Below are positions 59,054-64,000 of a DNA stretch of 64,000 bases, one piece after another (position 1 is the stretch's first letter; each line of letters begins with the position of its first letter). Location: positions 310,001-374,000 of the forward strand of contig NZ_MTSE01000001.1 in the NCBI RefSeq assembly GCF_002154225.1. The letters run 5' to 3'. The translations under genes and the position numbers were made by a program. Origin of the DNA: Hymenobacter crusticola (GTDB taxonomy: Bacteria > Bacteroidota > Bacteroidia > Cytophagales > Hymenobacteraceae). The notes under the pieces are model-generated. The model made no database searches, was not told the origin of the DNA, and saw nothing but the letters and a program-made list of their open reading frames with translations.

Positions 59054-59836
59054 ATGAGAGAACTTCTGAAAGTATTCAAGATTGGCGGCGGCATCATTGA
59101 CGACAGCGCGCAGCTAGGTCAGTTTGTAATAGAGCTTTCGAAAATAGCGGGCAAAAAGATCCTGGTGCACGGCGGCGGCAAAGGCGCCAGCGACATGCTG
59201 CAAATCCTTGGCATCGAGCCACGTATGATCAACGGTCGCCGCATCACCGACGCCGCTACCCTCGACATCGTGACAATGTTCTACGCCGGCAAGACGAACA
59301 AGCAGATTGTGGCATTGCTGCAACAGCAGCAGGTGAATGCCCTAGGTTTGTCGGGCGCCGATGGCAACGTGATTCGGGCTACCAAGCGCCCGGTGCGGGA
59401 AGTTGACTATGGCTTCGCCGGCGACCTGAACGACCAAAGCGTCGACGCCAATCTACTTCACCAACTGCTGCAACAAGACCTCACGCCCGTCTTCTGCGCC
59501 ATCACCCACGACGGCCAAGGCCAGTTACTCAACACCAACGCCGATACCATCGCTAGCTCCGTGGCGAAGGCCCTAGCTTCACAATATGAAGTGGAGCTGC
59601 ATTTCTGCTTTGAAAAAAACGGCGTGCTAGCCGATGTGCAGGACGATCAATCGGTGATTCCGCAGATTACGCCTACGCAGTATCAAGAGCTAAAGGCGAA
59701 TGGCGTCATTGCCGCCGGTATGTTGCCGAAGATGGAAAATGCTTTTGCCGCGCTGGAAGCTGGCGTGGAGCGCGTGGTGATTGAGCACGCCATGAAGATC
59801 AACGAGCCTATCAAAACGGTGCTATGTCGGAGCTAG
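59054..59836 (+). CDS. argB: N-acylglutamate kinase
   Basis: A 260-residue amino acid kinase phosphorylating N-acetyl- or N-succinyl-glutamate. It has VFKIGGGIID for the first glycine loop, ILVHGGGKGASD for the phosphate site, and LNTNADTIASSVAKAL in the ATP domain. The ATG at 59054 is preferred to an in-frame TTG one codon upstream. Its end overlaps the argE start by 13 nt. An N-terminal helix of the arginine-inhibited type is absent, so it may be the non-hexameric form. Confidence 0.94.
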   Translation: MRELLKVFKIGGGIIDDSAQLGQFVIELSKIAGKKILVHGGGKGASDMLQILGIEPRMINGRRITDAATLDIVTMFYAGKTNKQIVALLQQQQVNALGLSGADGNVIRATKRPVREVDYGFAGDLNDQSVDANLLHQLLQQDLTPVFCAITHDGQGQLLNTNADTIASSVAKALASQYEVELHFCFEKNGVLADVQDDQSVIPQITPTQYQELKANGVIAAGMLPKMENAFAALEAGVERVVIEHAMKINEPIKTVLCRS

Positions 59837-60891
59837 CTTCGCAGCTTTCGGAAGAAGCTATTCAGCTTCTCGTTCAGCTAATTAAGACGCAGTCTTTCTC
59901 CCGAGAGGAAGACCAAACGGCAACGCTGATCTACAACTTTCTGCAAAGCCACCAAGCCAACGTTTTCCGCGATGCGAACAACGTGTGGGCCGTGTCGAAG
60001 AATTGGGTTGAAGGTCGCCCGACCATCTTGCTCAACTCCCACCACGACACGGTGAAGCCCGGCGCTAGCTGGACTTATGACCCGTTCGGGGCCACGCTGG
60101 AAGACGACAAGCTCACCGGCCTAGGTAGCAACGATGCAGGTGCTTCGGCGGTAAGCTTGCTCGCGACGTTCCTATACTTTGAGCAATACCCGCAAGCCTT
60201 CAACCTGATCTGCGCCATCACGGCGGAGGAGGAAGTTTCGGGGGCGAATGGCATTCGGCGCTTACTACCGTTGCTGCCAAAGATTGACCTAGGCATCGTA
60301 GGCGAGCCGACCCAAATGGACCTAGCTATTGCCGAGAAAGGCCTAGTCGTGCTCGACTGCGTGGCCCACGGCAAAACCGGCCACGCCGCCCGCAACGAAG
60401 GCGAAAATGCTTTGTATAAAGCCGTTGCGGATATTCAGTGGATTCAGCAGTACCAGTTTCCGGAAGTCTCGCCGATGCTAGGTCCGGTGAAGATGACGGT
60501 GACCCAAATTCAGGCTGGCACCCAGCACAACGTGGTGCCCGACCGTTGCCAGTTTGTGGTGGATGTGCGCACCAACGAGTTCTACTCGAACGAAGAGGTA
60601 GTGCAGCTCGTGCGCGAAAACGTGCAGTCGGACGTGACGCCGCGCTCGACGCACCTGAACTCGTCGCGCATCGCGCTGGAGCATCCATTTGTGCAGAAAG
60701 GTATACAGCTAGGGAAAAATACCTTCGGCTCGGCTACGCTTTCGGATCAGTCGATGATGAGCTTCCCGACGGTGAAAATCGGCCCCGGCGACTCGGCCCG
60801 CTCGCACACGCCAGATGAATACATCTACCTGAGCGAGATTCGTAGCGGGATCAACGACTACATTAAGTTGCTGGATGAGCTAACGTTGTAG
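59824..60891 (+). CDS. argE: N-acyl-ornithine/citrulline deacylase, M20 family
   Basis: A 355-residue M20 metallopeptidase-like hydrolase. The metal ligands are in NSHHDTVKP (His, Asp), GSNDAGAS (Asp), EEEVSGANG (catalytic Glu and ligand Glu), GEPTQMDL and RSHTPDEYI (final His). In organisms with AOTCase/SOTCase it removes the acyl group from N-acylcitrulline to give citrulline for ArgG, which fits its position directly behind argB. DapE-type succinyl-diaminopimelate activity is less likely given the neighbourhood. Confidence 0.92.
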   Translation: MSELASQLSEEAIQLLVQLIKTQSFSREEDQTATLIYNFLQSHQANVFRDANNVWAVSKNWVEGRPTILLNSHHDTVKPGASWTYDPFGATLEDDKLTGLGSNDAGASAVSLLATFLYFEQYPQAFNLICAITAEEEVSGANGIRRLLPLLPKIDLGIVGEPTQMDLAIAEKGLVVLDCVAHGKTGHAARNEGENALYKAVADIQWIQQYQFPEVSPMLGPVKMTVTQIQAGTQHNVVPDRCQFVVDVRTNEFYSNEEVVQLVRENVQSDVTPRSTHLNSSRIALEHPFVQKGIQLGKNTFGSATLSDQSMMSFPTVKIGPGDSARSHTPDEYIYLSEIRSGINDYIKLLDELTL

Positions 60892-60930
60892 CCCTAGGCT
60901 CTTATGAAACGGTTTGACAAAAGTCATGGT

Positions 60931-61019
60931 GTCATGCTGAGCTTGCCGAAGCATCTCTACCGCCAAAGTAAATGATATTACCACTGCGGTAGAGATGCTT
61001 CGGCAAGCTCAGCATGACG
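60931..61019. repeat. 33-bp repeat, paired inverted copies 6 and 7
   Basis: GTCATGCTGAGCTTGCCG...CTCTACCGC at 60931-60963 and its reverse complement at 60986-61019 form a near-perfect stem with a 22-nt loop. The loop end (TTACCACTGCGG) is shared with the pair at 48622-48732. It separates argE from the convergent VOC gene. Confidence 0.88.
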
Positions 61020-61066
61020 TTCCAAGGTATTTGCATGGGTTGGTTGTTGACCAGCTCTACGCAAGC

Positions 61067-61531
61067 CTAGGCTTGCTCCAAGGCCGCAATGTCAATCTTA
61101 TGCATCTGCATCATGGCGGCCATTTTGCGTTGCGACTGGGCCGGATCGGTGCCGGATAGTAGTTGGCTCATGTTGACGGGGTTGATTTGCCAGGATACAC
61201 CGAATGGGTCTTTCAACCAACCACAGTCGCCCGGCGCGCCACCATTGGCCGTGAGGTGCTCCCACAGGTAGTCGATTTCGGCTTGGTCAGCGCAGCCAAC
61301 GGACAGCGAAAAGCCTTCGGTGAAGGTGAAGTGTGGTCCTCCGTTCAGCGCTACGTATTTTTGTCCGGCTAATTCAAACTCCACTGTCATCACAGTGCCG
61401 GCCGGCATGGGGGTGCCTTCGGGGTACCGCGTTACCTTGGTGATGCGTGAATCTTTGAAAAGGCTAGTGTACAACGTTGCAGCCTCTTCAGCTTTATCGT
61501 TGAAAGTCAGGAAGGTGGTTATCTTTTGCAT
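61067..61531 (-). CDS. VOC/PhnB-like protein
   Basis: A 154-residue protein from the ATG at 61531 (MQKITTFLTFNDKAEEAA), matching the PhnB/YjdN type of the vicinal oxygen chelate fold often labelled 3-demethylubiquinone methyltransferase-like. Typical pieces are FKDSRITKVTRYP, YVALNGGPHFTFTEGFSLSVGC and GWLKDPFGVSWQINP. No true methyltransferase motif exists and the real substrate is unknown. It is antisense to the arg genes and sits between argE and argH, so it is an insertion into the arginine region. Confidence 0.88.
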   Translation of the reverse strand: MQKITTFLTFNDKAEEAATLYTSLFKDSRITKVTRYPEGTPMPAGTVMTVEFELAGQKYVALNGGPHFTFTEGFSLSVGCADQAEIDYLWEHLTANGGAPGDCGWLKDPFGVSWQINPVNMSQLLSGTDPAQSQRKMAAMMQMHKIDIAALEQA

Positions 61532-61738
61532 GGCGCTTGCGCTTGGTTGGGAATACACCAAAACTACTCTACTGGCACACCTAGCGTAGTGGGCGAAAGC
61601 GACAAAAGAAGGGGCCGATTGCGACAGGCTAGCCCACGACCTGTACCTTCCGGCTCTGGTAAGAAAAAACGTAAAAACGAGGGCGCGAAACGGAAGTTTG
61701 CTTATGCTTTCCTACAGTTCGCGCGACATTCTATAGAC

Positions 61739-63043
61739 ATGAAAATCTGGGAGAAAGGCATTGCCGTCGATGAGAAGATTGAACAGTTCACCGTTGGAAA
61801 AGACCGGGAGCTAGACCTCTACCTAGCGAAGTTCGACGTGCTAGCCTCGAAGGCACAAGCCAAGATGTTGGCAAAAATAGGTCTGCTTTCTGAGGAGGAA
61901 AATCAGCAGCTTCAGCAAGGCCTAGGGGAACTGGAAGCGCAGCTAGCCGACGGCAGCTTCACCATCGAAGACAGCTTCGAGGACGTGCACTCCAAGATTG
62001 AGTATTACCTGACCGAGAAGTTCGGCGACGCAGGTAAGAAAATCCACACCGCCCGCTCCCGCAACGACCAAGTGCTGACGGCTATTCAGCTGTTTCTGAA
62101 AGACTACACCGAGCAAACTGCCGCGCAGATCATGGCGCTAGTAGAGGTGCTGCTGCAAAAAGCAGAGGCCCACAAAGCCGACCTGATGCCAGGCTATACG
62201 CACTTCCAGGCCGCCATGCCGAGCAGCTTTGGGCTGTGGTTTTCGGCCTACGCCGAGCACCTGCTGCTGGATATTGCCCTATTTGAAGCCGCCCACACCG
62301 TAGCTGACCAAAACCCCCTAGGTTCGGGCGCCGGCTTCGGCAGTAGCTTCCCCATCGACCGCAAGCTGACGACCCAGGAAATGCACTTCGGCAACCTAGC
62401 CGTGAGTTCCGTCGGCGCGCAGATGCTGCGCGGCAAGACGGAGAAAACGGTAGCCTTTGCCATTGCCGGCATTGCGGGTACCCTCTCGAAGCTAGCCTAC
62501 GACCTCGTGCTCTACAACAGCCAAGACCTAGCTTTCGTGGAGCTGCCGGCCGCCTTCACGACGGGCTCCAGCATCATGCCCCACAAAAAGAACCCGGATG
62601 TGTTCGAGCTGATCCGGGGCCGCTGCAACACCCTCCAGGCGTTGCCCAATACCATCATCTTAGCCACCAATAACTTACCCAGCGGCTACCACCGCGACTT
62701 TCAGCTGCTCAAGGAAATCCTCTTCGAGCCAATGATGCAGTTCCGCGACATTCTGGATATGCTGCTCTTCGCGCTGCCGGAGCTGAAGATTAAGTCGAAC
62801 TTGGTAGACCAGGACAAGTACGACGGCATCTTCTCGGTGGAGAACATCAACCAGTTGATCCAGTCGGGCACGCCGTTCCGCGAAGCGTATCAGCAGGTAG
62901 GTCGGGCCGTGAACGACGGCAGCTACGTGCCACACAAAGACTTTCATACCACGCACCTAGGTAGCGTGCACAACCTAGGTCTGGAGGAAATTCAGGCGAA
63001 GGTGGCGAAGGTGCGGGAAGGGAGTACGGTGCTGGGGAAGTAG
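61739..63043 (+). CDS. argH: Argininosuccinate lyase
   Basis: A 434-residue fumarase-superfamily lyase splitting argininosuccinate to arginine and fumarate. It has HTARSRNDQVLTA and MPGYTHFQAAMPSSFG near the substrate site, and the signature GSSIMPHKKNPD carrying the catalytic serine. The ATG at 61739 (MKIWEKG) is the normal start; an open frame back to 61526 overlaps the divergent VOC gene and is a shadow. It lies 847 bp after argE, separated by the repeat pair and the VOC gene, so it likely has its own promoter. Confidence 0.95.
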   Translation: MKIWEKGIAVDEKIEQFTVGKDRELDLYLAKFDVLASKAQAKMLAKIGLLSEEENQQLQQGLGELEAQLADGSFTIEDSFEDVHSKIEYYLTEKFGDAGKKIHTARSRNDQVLTAIQLFLKDYTEQTAAQIMALVEVLLQKAEAHKADLMPGYTHFQAAMPSSFGLWFSAYAEHLLLDIALFEAAHTVADQNPLGSGAGFGSSFPIDRKLTTQEMHFGNLAVSSVGAQMLRGKTEKTVAFAIAGIAGTLSKLAYDLVLYNSQDLAFVELPAAFTTGSSIMPHKKNPDVFELIRGRCNTLQALPNTIILATNNLPSGYHRDFQLLKEILFEPMMQFRDILDMLLFALPELKIKSNLVDQDKYDGIFSVENINQLIQSGTPFREAYQQVGRAVNDGSYVPHKDFHTTHLGSVHNLGLEEIQAKVAKVREGSTVLGK

Positions 63044-63058
63044 CACCTAGCTTACAAC

Positions 63059-63529
63059 TTACTTTAAGCTGAAAGTGATAGGTACAGTATAAAGAATATC
63101 GTTTTGGGTAGAGGTAAAGTCACCAAGTAGTTGTACTACACGCAAGGCTTCAGCGTCAAAGCTAGGCTCCAACCCCTGAGTGATCTTTGGGGCACGTACT
63201 TTACCTGTCTTGTCGATAACAAACGATACTAACACTTTGCCTTGAATTGTTTTATTCTCAGGGTAATGGATGTTTTTCTTTATAAATCTGATCATTCCTG
63301 CTGTACCTCCTTTTTTGTAAACGGGTAAGGACATGAAACATTGATTATATACTGGTGATTCCCTCAGTTCGGGTTCGTCCTTCACAGCTAGCCCAGTCAT
63401 ATCAATGTCGGTGTTGAGAGCAGAGTCAGATTTATTGCGAGTGTGGGCACCTTTTACCTGCGCCCACACTTCAGTACTCGTCAGACCTAGGTAACAGAGC
63501 AATGCTAGCACCATCGCAAAACGCTTCAT
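63059..63529 (-). CDS. Secreted TonB C-terminal domain protein
   Basis: A 156-residue protein with signal peptide MKRFAMVLALLCYLGLTSTE and a single TonB_C domain (about 70-156) containing YPENKTIQGKVLVSFVIDKTGKVRAP and EALRVVQLLGDFTS. It lacks the membrane anchor and proline-rich spacer of a working TonB, so energy transduction is doubtful; such proteins in Bacteroidota may act as periplasmic adaptors. It follows its paralogue by 2 nt and is surely co-transcribed with it. Confidence 0.85.
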   Translation of the reverse strand: MKRFAMVLALLCYLGLTSTEVWAQVKGAHTRNKSDSALNTDIDMTGLAVKDEPELRESPVYNQCFMSLPVYKKGGTAGMIRFIKKNIHYPENKTIQGKVLVSFVIDKTGKVRAPKITQGLEPSFDAEALRVVQLLGDFTSTQNDILYTVPITFSLK

Positions 63530-63531
63530 GG

Positions 63532-63984
63532 CTATTCCGAACTTGAGCTTGGTGGCGAGAAAGTGACTGGCACTGTGAAGCTGACATCTACTGATCTGCT
63601 GTTCTGCTGGGCGGGTGTCCATTTGCCTAATGAACTTACTACGCGCCTAGCTTCAGAATCAAAAGGCTCCCCTATACCTTTCAAAACTTTAGCATCACGC
63701 ACGTTCCCGGTTTTTGTAACGATAAAACCGACGAACACTTTGCCGCTTTTGACCTGCCCATGTGGATAGCGTAGGTGCGTCTGTATGAATCGCAACAATG
63801 CTTTGTCCCCACCCGGATATATCGGCATTTGCTCGACATACAACCCTAAAAACTGGTCATCGGATTTAGCAGCAGAAGCCTTGGTAGTTGGCTTCTTCAC
63901 CTGTGCCCACGCCTCGCCGCTCGTCAAGCCTAGCCCGCACACCAGCACCAGCGCCACCAGGAACCGCCGCAGCTTCAAGCGCAA
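63532..63984 (-). CDS. Secreted TonB C-terminal domain protein, start uncertain
   Basis: At least 150 residues: signal peptide-like LKLRRFLVALVLVCGLGL ending at AWAQ, a Lys/Ala/Thr linker, then a TonB_C domain (YPGGDKALLRFIQTHLRYPHG...KVFVGFIVTKTGNVRDAKVLKG). No ATG is present in the window; the first usable codons are TTG, and the frame stays open to the window edge, so the true start may lie outside. It is a paralogue of the next gene with about the same domain layout but a different linker. Confidence 0.8.
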   Translation of the reverse strand: MRLKLRRFLVALVLVCGLGLTSGEAWAQVKKPTTKASAAKSDDQFLGLYVEQMPIYPGGDKALLRFIQTHLRYPHGQVKSGKVFVGFIVTKTGNVRDAKVLKGIGEPFDSEARRVVSSLGKWTPAQQNSRSVDVSFTVPVTFSPPSSSSE

Positions 63985-64000
63985 CTGCGGCCTAGGTGCT

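Noticed and set aside
61067..61531. Annotation as ubiquinone methyltransferase
   Set aside because: There is no SAM-binding fold; the sequence is a VOC-fold PhnB-like protein and the methyltransferase label is a database artefact.
61526..61738. N-terminal extension of argH
   Set aside because: The extra 71 residues overlap the divergent VOC gene and match nothing in argininosuccinate lyases, which begin at the ATG at 61739.

Overview
The window looks like a chromosomal segment of a Bacteroidota bacterium of the Cytophagales, most probably Hymenobacter or a close relative. The evidence is a moderately high GC content, TAnnTTTG-type promoter boxes, few Shine-Dalgarno sites, a type IX secretion C-terminal sorting domain, a bacilliredoxin (YtxJ), a CdaA diadenylate cyclase directly behind folP, an SDR-type threonine dehydrogenase, and the AOTCase/SOTCase form of ornithine carbamoyltransferase. 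I see no phage, IS element, rRNA, CRISPR array or plasmid gene. There is one tRNA (Asn).

Layout. 0.2-8 kb: a KaiB-like protein, then three secreted glycoside hydrolases (GH2, GH30, GH2) on the minus strand. 8-14 kb: lipA, an outer-membrane-like protein, osmC, ytxJ, two small envelope proteins and a fused two-domain 2-oxoacid dehydrogenase E1. 14-23 kb: an M16 peptidase, pheS, a degenerate Rieske-like lipoprotein, tRNA-Asn, a T9SS cargo protein, and four small secreted paralogues sharing an APG...DYxGRP motif that I do not recognise as a described family. 23-29.5 kb: a fatty acid hydroxylase, aroK, a peptide ABC permease, a DoxX/MauE protein, a DUF1599 protein, folP and cdaA. 29.9-40.4 kb: two patatin-like phospholipases, a 1402-residue multi-pass sensor-like protein, the threonine degradation pair kbl and tdh, and an S1/P1-nuclease or phospholipase-C-like protein. 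40.5-46.9 kb: def-ruvX, a C-terminal processing protease, a transglutaminase-like protein, homogentisate dioxygenase and a lipoprotein.

46.9-63 kb is an almost complete arginine and carbamoyl-phosphate region. On the minus strand lie a GNAT protein, argG, argC, argD, carA, carB and argF'; on the plus strand lie argB, argE and argH. Together they cover acylglutamate to arginine, with carbamoyl phosphate supplied by carAB. It is interrupted by small genes (a GIY-YIG nuclease, hypotheticals, a VOC protein), two of which are bracketed by copies of a 33-bp palindrome-forming repeat. The window ends with two tandem secreted TonB-C-domain proteins.

Two features run through the whole window. CTAG, usually rare in bacteria, is abundant, largely because leucine before a G-starting codon is often written CTA. 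Long perfect inverted repeats of several sequence classes occupy many intergenic spaces.
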